NCBI GenBank assembly: GCA_947463755.1
Contig: CANHUK010000113.1
Coordinates: 1-6,037, forward strand
DNA length: 6,037 bases
Origin: Chitinophagaceae bacterium
Lineage (GTDB): Bacteria; Bacteroidota; Bacteroidia; Chitinophagales; Chitinophagaceae
Reading direction: 5' to 3'
Shown here: positions 1 through 6,037 of the stretch, piece by piece
Position numbering within the stretch: position 1 is the first letter of the stretch
Layout of the letters: every line of letters starts with the position of its first letter
Made by a program: the position numbers and the translations under genes
The notes under the pieces: generated by a model
What the model was told of the DNA's origin: nothing
The model's input: only the letters and a program-made list of their open reading frames with translations
The model's database searches: none

Positions 1-29
1 ATCGTCCGGCAAAGATAAACGCAATCACG

Positions 30-521
30 TTGAAACGTATAGGCCTGATCTCCGACACGCATGGATTCCTGGATGATGCCGTATTCCGACATTTCGAAAA
101 ATGTGATGAGATCTGGCATGCCGGAGATTTTGGTGACCGGTCATTGTCGGACCGGCTGGCAGATTTCCGGCCGCTGACCGGCGTCTTTGGTAACATCGAC
201 GGGTACGATATCCGGTCGATCCACCCGGAGTTTCGCTGCTGGTCGTGCGAGGATCTGAAGGTGCTGATGATCCACATCGGCGGTTTTCCCGGAAGATATA
301 CTCCGAAAGCCCGGATACTCTTACAAGAACATCGGCCGGGACTCTTCATTACAGGCCACTCGCATATCCTCAAAGTGATGCATGACCCCAGGTTGGGTTG
401 CCTGCACATGAACCCGGGTGCCGCAGGGAAGCAGGGTTGGCACAAGGTGCGTACGCTGATCCGGTTTACAGTGGAAGGGTCTGATATCCGGGATTGCGAG
501 GTGGTGGAGATGGCACGGTAG
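30..521 (+). CDS. YfcE/MJ0936-type metallophosphoesterase
   Basis: A 163-residue calcineurin-like phosphoesterase of the small YfcE/MJ0936 type; members are cytoplasmic, dinuclear-metal phosphodiesterases, mostly without a known physiological substrate. All expected metal and active-site residues are present: D9 and H11 (SDTHG), D33 (HAGDFGD), N55 (FGNID), H82 (MIHIGG), and H110 and H112 (GHSH), followed by the typical NPGAAG near residues 128-133. Length is normal for the family and the gene looks intact. The start is a TTG at 30, chosen because it puts MKRIGLISDTHG at the N-terminus, exactly where the family begins. The frame stays open to the left edge with no ATG, so a more upstream start cannot be excluded, and no clear ribosome binding site is visible. 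A 229-nt gap separates it from the next gene, so it is probably not part of the cox operon. The family call is firm; the substrate is unknown. Confidence 0.92.
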   Translation: MKRIGLISDTHGFLDDAVFRHFEKCDEIWHAGDFGDRSLSDRLADFRPLTGVFGNIDGYDIRSIHPEFRCWSCEDLKVLMIHIGGFPGRYTPKARILLQEHRPGLFITGHSHILKVMHDPRLGCLHMNPGAAGKQGWHKVRTLIRFTVEGSDIRDCEVVEMAR

Positions 522-628
522 GTACATCCGTGCACAGGATCGAACCTCAGGCCCAACATTGAATTTCGGGCATCAACATTCAACAGCCGATTTCCGGCGC
601 AATCCGGCAATAAACCGGTGGGAAGACT

Positions 629-724
629 CACGAAAATTAACCCAAATTACCTTCGTGTAGTCAGTAATTATGCATATTTCATCGTTGAAAAAAAAATCAG
701 AACATTTTTTAAAAAATTATGTTG
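629..724 (+). promoter_or_regulatory. Probable promoter/control region of the cox operon
   Basis: The intergenic stretch 522-750 has no credible gene. Its right part turns sharply A/T-rich. It contains an inverted repeat CACGAA (629-634) / TTCGTG (652-657) with a 17-nt centre, a run of nine A at 688-696 preceded by TTGAAA (685-690), and the palindrome TTTTTTAAAAAA at 705-716. TACCTTCG at 648-655 is one mismatch from the Bacteroidota -7 consensus TAnnTTTG, but I see no well-spaced -33 partner. The position directly before the first gene of the run makes a promoter likely. The exact elements and any regulator are inference. Confidence 0.35.
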
Positions 725-750
725 TCGAAATTTAACGAGGCTTGTCAACC

Positions 751-1257
751 ATGCACAATAACTGTAATCATTGCCCTGACCGGCAAACAGCTGTGCGCCC
801 CAAAATGGGCATCGCGTCCTGGCTCCTGCTGGCGCTGTTACCGAAATGTCCTTTCTGCATCATGGCATTCACATCCACTGCCATGCTTTGCGGTGAGGGC
901 GTAGTGACCACATCCTCCCTCACACACAACTCCCCGCTCACGATCACGATCACGGCAGCACTGGGTATGTTGACCCTATTGGCGATCGTCTTCAACAGAA
1001 GAGGGGTAAAAACCATCTACGCGCTTTTATTTTCCATTCCAGGCTTGGTCATGATAATGTTCAGTGTGATCCGCCAGGGCGGACAGCCGCTCTATTATTC
1101 CGGCACCCTGTTGCTATTTGTGGGCGTATGGATGAACGGCAGTTTACCCTGGTTATGGAAGAATATGTTCCCCGGCGGGGGCCGTCTCGGCTTCCAACGC
1201 ATATATAAATACCTAAATGGTTCCGCCCAAGTGTCCGGACAAAGACGACGGAACTGA
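751..1257 (+). CDS. Uncharacterised four-helix membrane protein with CPFC motif
   Basis: A 168-residue integral membrane protein of no family I can name. The N-terminal tail carries C5-N-H-C8. Helix 1 (about 21-47) contains P31-K-C33-P-F-C36 and ends with C47. Further hydrophobic segments lie at about 63-81, 88-107 and 115-136. The C-terminal tail is basic (ending QRRRN). The five cysteines, two pairs of them spaced CxxC, suggest metal binding or thiol-disulfide chemistry, as in small heavy-metal transporters, but there is no clear MerT/MerC match. I take the ATG at 751 rather than the in-frame TTG at 742: ACGAGG at 735-740 is a plausible ribosome binding site for it, and the residues added by the TTG are unremarkable. 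The gene ends 26 nt before coxM on the same strand, so co-transcription with the CO dehydrogenase genes is likely. A role in Cu supply, membrane anchoring or redox handling for CODH is speculation; it could simply be an unrelated neighbour sharing the transcript. Confidence 0.75.
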   Translation: MHNNCNHCPDRQTAVRPKMGIASWLLLALLPKCPFCIMAFTSTAMLCGEGVVTTSSLTHNSPLTITITAALGMLTLLAIVFNRRGVKTIYALLFSIPGLVMIMFSVIRQGGQPLYYSGTLLLFVGVWMNGSLPWLWKNMFPGGGRLGFQRIYKYLNGSAQVSGQRRRN

Positions 1258-1283
1258 ATCCATAAGTTTAAAACCCATACACG

Positions 1284-2156
1284 ATGATTGCTCAGTCATT
1301 CAACTACGAATCACCAGCCACGCTGGCTGAGGCGATCGCCCTGCTCAACGAGCACGGAGATGAAGCCAAAGTGCTTTCTGGCGGACACAGCCTCATTCCA
1401 ATGATGAAGCTGAGGTTTGCGACCCCGTCGTATCTCATCGACATCAACCGGATCCCGGGATTGTCAGAAATTGTCGAGGATGTGGACGGCACGATCCACA
1501 TCGGCGCCCTGGTCAGGGAGTCGCAACTGGAACACTCGGAACTGCTCGGCAGACATTTTCCGATCTTCAAGGATGTCACCAAACTCATTGCAGATCCTCA
1601 GGTGCGTAACATGGGTACCCTGGGTGGTAACCTGGCGCATGGCGACGCAGCAAACGACCATCCGGCGGTGATGATCGCCTTGCGGGCTTCTGTGATCATC
1701 ACGGGTGCTGATGGAGAACGTTCCGTTCCGATCGATGATTTCTTTTATGGTTTCTATATGACGGCCATCCAGCAAGGCGAGATCCTGACAGAGATCCGTT
1801 TGCCGGTTCCGCCCAAGGGTACGGGCAATGCGTATCACAAGCTGGAACGTAAAGTTGGCGATTACGCCACTTCCGGAGTTGCGGTACAGATCACGCTGGA
1901 TGAATCTGGCGTGGTCACGGCGGCAGGTATCGGACTGACCAATGTCAATCCTGTTCCGCTGAGGGCTGCCCGCAGTGAAGAAGCGCTGATCGGCAAACCG
2001 CTGAGCGACGAAACCATTGAACTTGCCGCTCGCTTCGCTTCGGAAGATTGCAGCCCCAGCGCTGATCTCCGCGGATCTGAAGAATACAAGCGCCACGTGA
2101 CCGGAGTGCTGGTCAAGCGGATGATCAAAAAGGCCGCTGAAAGAGCTCAGTCTTAA
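1284..2156 (+). CDS. coxM: Aerobic CO dehydrogenase medium (FAD) subunit CoxM
   Basis: A 290-residue FAD-binding subunit of a molybdenum hydroxylase. In the (CoxM-CoxS-CoxL)2 complex it takes electrons from the [2Fe-2S] clusters of CoxS and passes them to the quinone pool. Both FAD pyrophosphate-binding motifs are present: S32-GGHS-36, followed by LIPMMKLR, and T112-LGGN-116 within a segment reading VRNMGTLGGNLAHGDAAND. The SGGHS/TLGGN pair matches the AGGHS/TIGGD pair of characterised CoxM. The N-terminal FAD_binding_5 region covers about residues 1-175 and the CO_deh_flav_C region about 180-285. Length is normal (about 288 in the family) and the frame is intact. The ATG at 1284 gives the usual MIAQSFNYESP opening; no Shine-Dalgarno sequence is visible, and the leader is A-rich. 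It is the first of the three catalytic genes, 27 nt before coxS, in the order M-S-L typical of form I loci. The alternative, a generic xanthine dehydrogenase FAD subunit, is made unlikely by the neighbouring form I CoxL. Confidence 0.95.
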   Translation: MIAQSFNYESPATLAEAIALLNEHGDEAKVLSGGHSLIPMMKLRFATPSYLIDINRIPGLSEIVEDVDGTIHIGALVRESQLEHSELLGRHFPIFKDVTKLIADPQVRNMGTLGGNLAHGDAANDHPAVMIALRASVIITGADGERSVPIDDFFYGFYMTAIQQGEILTEIRLPVPPKGTGNAYHKLERKVGDYATSGVAVQITLDESGVVTAAGIGLTNVNPVPLRAARSEEALIGKPLSDETIELAARFASEDCSPSADLRGSEEYKRHVTGVLVKRMIKKAAERAQS

Positions 2157-2183
2157 ATATTAAATCGTAGAAACAATATAAAT

Positions 2184-2690
2184 ATGACCAGGAAGATATC
2201 AGTCACCGTCAACGGTACAAAGCATGAGCTGGAAGTAGAACCCAGGCTTCTCCTCGTACACATGATCCGCGAGGTCCTCAACATGACCGGCACCCACATC
2301 GGATGCGATACCAGCAGTTGTGGCGCCTGTACTATTCTGCTGGACGGCAAGAGCATCAAGAGCTGCACCGTGCTGGCCGTTCAAGCCGACGGGCACAGCA
2401 TCACTACCATCGAGGGGCTGGCTCCCGAGGGTGGTCCGCTCCATCCACTCCAGGAAGGGTTCAAGGAAAACCATGGGCTGCATTGCGGCTTCTGCACGCC
2501 GGGCATGATCATGCGTTGCGTGGAACTCCTCGAACACAACAACAACCCGACAGAGGATGAGATCCGTTGGGGCATCTCCGGTAATCTGTGCCGTTGCACC
2601 GGTTATAACAATATCGTCAAGGCCGTGCAGTGGGCGGGTGCGAAGATGCGCGGAGAAGAAACACCTTCCACTGAGCCCGAATTCGTCTGA
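2184..2690 (+). CDS. coxS: Aerobic CO dehydrogenase small [2Fe-2S] subunit CoxS
   Basis: A 168-residue iron-sulfur subunit that relays electrons from the Mo centre of CoxL to FAD on CoxM. The N-terminal plant-ferredoxin domain (about 1-78) holds one cluster with C41, C46, C49 and C61 ([16 protein letters not shown], then SC). The C-terminal helical domain (about 85-160) holds the cluster near the Mo cofactor with C101 and C104 (CGFCTPGM) and C136 and C138 (GNLCRCTGY). All eight ligands are present. The residue before C101 is His (HGLHCGFC), where the well-studied enzymes of this family mostly have Gln contacting the molybdopterin cytosine dinucleotide cofactor; this is a modest variation. Length is normal. 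The ATG at 2184 follows an A/T-rich leader (ATATAAAT) without a Shine-Dalgarno sequence. It lies 27 nt after coxM and 30 nt before coxL, so the three subunits are surely co-expressed. Confidence 0.97.
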   Translation: MTRKISVTVNGTKHELEVEPRLLLVHMIREVLNMTGTHIGCDTSSCGACTILLDGKSIKSCTVLAVQADGHSITTIEGLAPEGGPLHPLQEGFKENHGLHCGFCTPGMIMRCVELLEHNNNPTEDEIRWGISGNLCRCTGYNNIVKAVQWAGAKMRGEETPSTEPEFV

Positions 2691-2720
2691 TCCCATCATT
2701 CAACACATAAATTAATCATC

Positions 2721-5087
2721 ATGATTCAATGTAAGACTTCGAAGTCCATCGGAGGGATGGGACACTCCCTGAAACGCAAGGAGGACGCCCGTTTCATCCA
2801 GGGAAAAGGCAACTACGTCGATGACGTGAAGCTGCCCGGCATGCTGTATATGGATATCGTACGCAGTCCATACGCATATGCCAAGATCAAGAAAATCAAC
2901 ATCGAGGAAGCGCTGAAAGTCCCCGGGGTAGTTGCCGTGGTTACCGGTCGCGACCTGGAGAAATACAACCTCCACTGGATGCCCACGCTGATGAGCGACA
3001 CGCAGATGGTATTGCCCACGGACACCGTGATGTACCAAAGCCAGGAGGTTGCAGCCGTGATCGCAACCACCAAGTATGCCGCACGCGACGGACGTGAGGC
3101 CGTGAACGTGGAATACGAGCCCATGAAACCGGTCATCGACCCCTTCAAGGCACTCGATCCCTCCGCTCCTGTCCTGAGGAACGATAAACCCGGCAAGACA
3201 GATAACCATATCTGGAACTGGAAGGTGGGCGATAAGGAGAAAACAGACAAACTCTTCGAAACGGCCGATGTCGTCGTAAAAGAGCAGATGCACATCCCAC
3301 GTATCCATGTGGCATCGATCGAAACCTGCGGTTGCGTAGCTGACTACGACAAGGTGAACAATCACCTGACGATGTACATGACCACGCAGGCGCCCCATGC
3401 CATCCGTACCGTGATCGCGCTGGTAGCCGGCCATGTAGGCCTCACTGAAGAGAAGGTTCGCGTGATCGCGCCGGACATCGGAGGTGGCTTCGGCGGCAAA
3501 GTGCCCGTTTACCCCGGATATGTCATTGCCATTGCCGTTTCATTCCTGGTAGGCAAACCGGTAAAGTGGATCGAAGACCGCAGTGAAAACCTGCAGGCAG
3601 ACAGTTTTGCCCGTGACTACCACATCACGGCAGAAATGGCTGGCACCAAGGACGGCAAGATCCTCGGTACGCGTTTCAAGATCCTGGCCGACCATGGTTA
3701 CACGGACGCCTCCGCCAACCCGTCGAAATTCCCGACCGGGATGTTCTCCATCGCCACCGGCAGTTACGACTACGACACAACCTACATGGAGTGTGATGCC
3801 GTATACACCAATAAACCGCCGGGCGGCGTAGCTTACCGCTGCTCTTTCCGTGTGACGGAGGCCGTCCATGCCATCGAGCGGATCACGGACAGATTCGCCC
3901 TAGAAATTGGTAAAGATCCCGCCGATCTGAGGATGCAGAACTTCATCAAGAAGGAAGATTTCCCATGGAAATCCCCGACCGGCTGGATCTATGATTCCGG
4001 CGACTATCATGCAGGCCTGGAGAAGGCCATGAAGGCTGTCAATTACGAGGAACTGCGCCGCGAACAGGCAGAAAAGCGCGCCCGTGGCGAACTCATGGGC
4101 ATCGGCTTATCCACCTTCACGGAGATCGTGGGTGCAGGTCCTTCCAAGGACTTCGATATCCTCGGCATCAAGATGTTCGACAGTGCAGAGATCCGCGTGC
4201 ATCCCACCGGCAAGGCCATCGCCCGCTTTGGTACCAAAAGCCAGGGTCAGGGACATGAAACGACCTATGCCCAGATCATCGCAGAAGAACTTGGCATCCC
4301 TGCAGAGAACATTGCGATCGAAGAAGGAGATACGGACACTGCACCATACGGACTCGGCACATACGCCAGTCGCAGTACCCCGACCGCCGGTGCCGCTGCT
4401 GCCATGGCTGCACGCAAGCTGAGGGACAAGGCCCGCAAGATCGCCGCCTACCTGCTCGAGGTGAGTGAGGAGGACCTTGAATGGGAACCCGGCAAATTCA
4501 GCGTGAAAGGAGCTCCGGAGAAGTCAAAGACCATCCAGGAGATCGTCTTCGCCGCGTACACAAACCACCCGCAAGGGATGGAGGCCGGATTCGAAGCCAC
4601 CCACTACTACGATCCCCCGAACCTGACCTTCCCCTCCGGCGCATACATCTGCGTGGTGGACATCGACCGCGAAACATGTGAGATCAAAGTCAGAAGGTTC
4701 GTCGCCATCGATGATTGCGGGAACATCATCAACCCGATGATCGTACAGGGTCAGGTCCATGGTGGTCTCACCCAGGGCATCGCCCCCGCGATGTACGAAG
4801 AACTCATCTATGACGAGTCTGGAAATATCCTGAATGGCACGCTCATGGACTACCTCGTACCTACGGCTGTTGAGTCGCCCAACTGGGAGACCGGTCATAC
4901 GATAACCCCCTCCCCTCACCACCCGATCGGTGCCAAGGGCGTGGGAGAATCCCCGACCGTCGGTGCACCTCCTGCGATCGCGAATGCCATCGTGGATGCA
5001 CTTTCGCCGTTTGGCATCACACATCTGGACATCCCCATCACGCCCTATAAGATCTTCAAGGCGCTGAAGGAAAAGCAGGTGTTCTGA
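2721..5087 (+). CDS. coxL: Form I aerobic CO dehydrogenase large (Mo-Cu) subunit CoxL
   Basis: A 788-residue catalytic subunit that oxidises CO + H2O to CO2, two electrons and two protons at a Mo-S-Cu site with the molybdopterin cytosine dinucleotide cofactor. The aldehyde oxidase/xanthine dehydrogenase hammerhead domain spans about 20-135, followed by the Mo-binding domains. The active-site loop is AYRCSFR at 371-377, the form I signature; C374 is the expected Cu ligand (C388 in Oligotropha carboxidovorans). E743 (GVGES) matches the catalytic base Glu763, and Q223 (TTQAPH) matches Gln240. Cofactor-contact motifs GQGHETTYAQI (from 509) and SRSTPTAGAA (from 550) are also present. Two motifs vary: GGGFGGK at 254-260, where form I enzymes usually have GGGFGNK, and ESPTVGAPP (743-751) where Oligotropha, as I recall, has ESPHVGGVP. 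Length is slightly below the usual 800-810, mainly from a shorter N-terminus; the frame is intact. The ATG at 2721 is used; there is no Shine-Dalgarno sequence. Form II and xanthine dehydrogenase are excluded by the CSFR loop. Confidence 0.96.
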   Translation: MIQCKTSKSIGGMGHSLKRKEDARFIQGKGNYVDDVKLPGMLYMDIVRSPYAYAKIKKINIEEALKVPGVVAVVTGRDLEKYNLHWMPTLMSDTQMVLPTDTVMYQSQEVAAVIATTKYAARDGREAVNVEYEPMKPVIDPFKALDPSAPVLRNDKPGKTDNHIWNWKVGDKEKTDKLFETADVVVKEQMHIPRIHVASIETCGCVADYDKVNNHLTMYMTTQAPHAIRTVIALVAGHVGLTEEKVRVIAPDIGGGFGGKVPVYPGYVIAIAVSFLVGKPVKWIEDRSENLQADSFARDYHITAEMAGTKDGKILGTRFKILADHGYTDASANPSKFPTGMFSIATGSYDYDTTYMECDAVYTNKPPGGVAYRCSFRVTEAVHAIERITDRFALEIGKDPADLRMQNFIKKEDFPWKSPTGWIYDSGDYHAGLEKAMKAVNYEELRREQAEKRARGELMGIGLSTFTEIVGAGPSKDFDILGIKMFDSAEIRVHPTGKAIARFGTKSQGQGHETTYAQIIAEELGIPAENIAIEEGDTDTAPYGLGTYASRSTPTAGAAAAMAARKLRDKARKIAAYLLEVSEEDLEWEPGKFSVKGAPEKSKTIQEIVFAAYTNHPQGMEAGFEATHYYDPPNLTFPSGAYICVVDIDRETCEIKVRRFVAIDDCGNIINPMIVQGQVHGGLTQGIAPAMYEELIYDESGNILNGTLMDYLVPTAVESPNWETGHTITPSPHHPIGAKGVGESPTVGAPPAIANAIVDALSPFGITHLDIPITPYKIFKALKEKQVF

Positions 5088-5109
5088 TGTATTGACAACC
5101 ATCAATCAT

Positions 5110-5160
5110 AGGGCGGCAGACATCGCAAGTGAACTCACGAGCATGATGCGCTGCCGCCCT
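5110..5160 (+). terminator. Bipartite hairpin between coxL and coxG (attenuator or RNA-stability element)
   Basis: A perfect 10-bp inverted repeat, AGGGCGGCAG (5110-5119) and CTGCCGCCCT (5151-5160), lies 22 nt after the coxL stop. A second 4-bp stem, CGCA (5124-5127) with TGCG (5147-5150), stacks directly on it on the 3' side, leaving a 4-nt bulge (5120-5123) and a 19-nt apical loop. The loop itself contains GTGA-AC-TCAC (5129-5138). The following bases, TTTCATTTATCT, are U-rich but not a clean run, so this is at best a partial intrinsic terminator. It could lower expression of coxG and coxD relative to the catalytic subunits, or protect the 3' end of the coxMSL message. The structure is seen; the role is inferred. 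Confidence 0.55.
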
Positions 5161-5183
5161 TTCATTTATCTAAACAAATAAAT

Positions 5184-5708
5184 ATGAACGCAACGATATC
5201 AAAGACCTTCCAGGTGGCACATCCGATAGACACCGTATGGGCAAACATCACCAATCCTGAGAAGATCGTAGTATGCGTGCCGGGAGCCGCGCTCACGGAA
5301 ATGATCGATGATGATAATTTTAAAGGAGAAGTGGAACTGAAATTCGGTCCCGTGAAAGCGAAATATGGGGGCAGCATCAGTTTTCTGGAAAGGGATGTGC
5401 AACAGCACAGCATGAAAATGAAAGGCGCGGGTACCGATGTGAAGGGCAAGGGCGGCGCTGACATGCTGCTGAATGCGACACTGAAGGAAAACGCCGGTGC
5501 CACCGAAGTGAGTGTAACCATGGATGTGACCGTACAAGGCATGCTCGCACAGTTCGGCAGTCGCCTCGTAACGGATGCCACCTCACATGTATTCGATCAG
5601 TTCGTGAGTAATTTCAAGAACCAGCTCGACGGCAAAGATGTGAAGGGTGCACTCAGCGCAGGCGCCATGATGGGCAGTATGATCAAGGGGATGTTCGGCG
5701 GGAAATGA
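5184..5708 (+). CDS. coxG: CO dehydrogenase accessory protein CoxG (SRPBCC fold)
   Basis: A 174-residue protein of the CoxG family, with a START/SRPBCC-like hydrophobic-cavity fold. Family members tether CODH to the membrane, and a mycobacterial CoxG has been reported to shuttle menaquinone to the enzyme. Family marks are the opening FQVAHPIDTVWANITNPEK, CVPGA (31-35), FGPVKAKYGG (54-63) and the segment GMLAQFGSRLV before the last long helix. The fold ends near residue 150. It is followed by a short Gly/Ala/Met-rich tail (155-174, ALSAGAMMGSMIKGMFGGK) that could lie on the membrane as an amphipathic helix; there is no full transmembrane segment and no long disordered linker. The ATG at 5184 follows the A/T leader AAATAAAT without a Shine-Dalgarno sequence. 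It sits 96 nt after coxL, across the hairpin, and 9 nt before coxD, with which it is almost certainly translated from one message. Confidence 0.92.
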   Translation: MNATISKTFQVAHPIDTVWANITNPEKIVVCVPGAALTEMIDDDNFKGEVELKFGPVKAKYGGSISFLERDVQQHSMKMKGAGTDVKGKGGADMLLNATLKENAGATEVSVTMDVTVQGMLAQFGSRLVTDATSHVFDQFVSNFKNQLDGKDVKGALSAGAMMGSMIKGMFGGK

Positions 5709-5717
5709 CGATCAACC

Positions 5718-6037
5718 ATGGATGAACTCAACAAACCGGAACAACTGGCAGCTTTGCTGGAGGAAGCGCGATACGTGGCCGACCCGGAGATGCTGACTTC
5801 ACTATTCCTGCTGCTGAAACTAAGAAAACCCCTCCTGCTGGAGGGGCCGCCCGGCGTGGGTAAGACAGAATCCGCACTGGTACTTTCGACCATTCTGGAC
5901 GCACCATTGATCCGTCTTCAGTGCTATGAGGGACTTGACATCAGTTCCGCGGTGTACGAATGGAACTACCAACGACAGCTGTTGGCGATCCGAATGCAGG
6001 AGTCATCCCAAATGACCACTGAGGAGAAGGAGCATAA
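5718..6037 (+). CDS. coxD: CODH maturation AAA+ ATPase CoxD (MoxR type), 5' part
   Basis: Partial gene: 106 codons from the ATG at 5718 to the right edge, with no stop. The translation begins MDELNKPEQLAALLEEARYV. Walker A is GPPGVGKT at residues 43-50, preceded by LRKPLLLEG. The segment RLQCYEGLDISSAVYEWNY (66-84) is characteristic of the CoxD branch of MoxR AAA+ ATPases. CoxD is a membrane-associated chaperone-like ATPase needed to insert sulfur and copper into the Mo site of CoxL in Oligotropha carboxidovorans, where it works with the VWA-domain protein CoxE and with CoxF. Walker B, the sensor and the arginine finger lie beyond the window. It starts 9 nt after the coxG stop, which supports translational coupling. 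An alternative in-frame start is not needed because ATG 5718 gives a family-like N-terminus. coxE would be expected next. Confidence 0.92.
   Translation, partial: MDELNKPEQLAALLEEARYVADPEMLTSLFLLLKLRKPLLLEGPPGVGKTESALVLSTILDAPLIRLQCYEGLDISSAVYEWNYQRQLLAIRMQESSQMTTEEKEH

Noticed and set aside
1..18. Possible 3' end of an upstream gene (codons IVRQR then TAA at 16-18)
   Set aside because: Only five codons are visible, too little to support a call, although the position just before the phosphoesterase would fit.
551..598. Small inverted repeats GCCC/GGGC (551-571) and GCCG/CGGC (586-598) and a CAACATT direct repeat (554, 574) after the phosphoesterase gene
   Set aside because: The stems are only 4 bp and no U-run follows, so they do not make a convincing terminator; the 7-bp repeat can arise by chance.
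719..904. 61-codon + strand frame starting at ATG 719
   Set aside because: It overlaps the CPFC membrane protein in another frame and its product is not a plausible protein; the frame from 751 has four clean hydrophobic segments.
1464..2096. 210-codon open frame on the - strand inside coxM
   Set aside because: It is a shadow of coxM; the + strand product has both FAD motifs and full family length, and the reverse frame has no family features.
2712..3434. 240-codon open frame on the - strand opposite the start of coxL
   Set aside because: It lies antisense to a strongly conserved coding region, shows no recognisable domain, and is His/Val/Asp-rich as expected from the reverse complement of coxL codons.
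4524..5105. 193-codon open frame on the - strand at the end of coxL
   Set aside because: It is antisense to the conserved C-terminal CoxL domain including the catalytic Glu743; the composition is that of a shadow frame.

Overview
The window holds most of an aerobic, molybdenum-dependent carbon monoxide dehydrogenase (CODH, cox) operon on the + strand, preceded by an unrelated-looking phosphoesterase gene. The catalytic genes are in the order coxM (FAD subunit), coxS (two [2Fe-2S] clusters) and coxL (Mo subunit). They are followed by coxG (SRPBCC-fold accessory protein) and the first 106 codons of coxD (MoxR-type AAA+ ATPase), which runs off the right edge. CoxL carries AYRCSFR at residues 371-377, the hallmark of form I (true CO-oxidising) CODH. 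The M-S-L order is also the form I order; form II loci are usually S-L-M.

Layout: 30-521, YfcE/MJ0936-type metallophosphoesterase; 522-750, intergenic region whose A/T-rich right half probably holds the cox promoter; 751-1257, small four-helix membrane protein with Cys-Pro-Phe-Cys in its first helix, which I recognise only as an uncharacterised type; 1284-2156, coxM; 2184-2690, coxS; 2721-5087, coxL; 5088-5183, spacer with a strong hairpin; 5184-5708, coxG; 5718 to the edge, coxD. All genes are on the + strand. From 751 onward the gaps are 26, 27, 30, 96 and 9 nt, so one transcript is likely, with the coxL-coxG hairpin as a possible internal checkpoint.

How the genes work together (family knowledge): CoxMSL oxidises CO with water to CO2 at a Mo-Cu centre. 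Electrons pass through the two [2Fe-2S] clusters of CoxS to FAD on CoxM. CoxG links the enzyme to the membrane quinone pool. CoxD is an ATPase needed to mature the Mo-S-Cu active site. The membrane protein at 751-1257 sits where membrane-associated Cox proteins occur in some other cox clusters, but it is not one I can name.

Organism: most starts lack a Shine-Dalgarno sequence and instead have A/T-rich leaders (for example AAATAAAT before coxG and ATATAAAT before coxS). GC content is moderate. Together this suggests Bacteroidota or a related FCB-group bacterium. It is an inference, not proof. No RNA genes, mobile elements or CRISPR arrays were seen.
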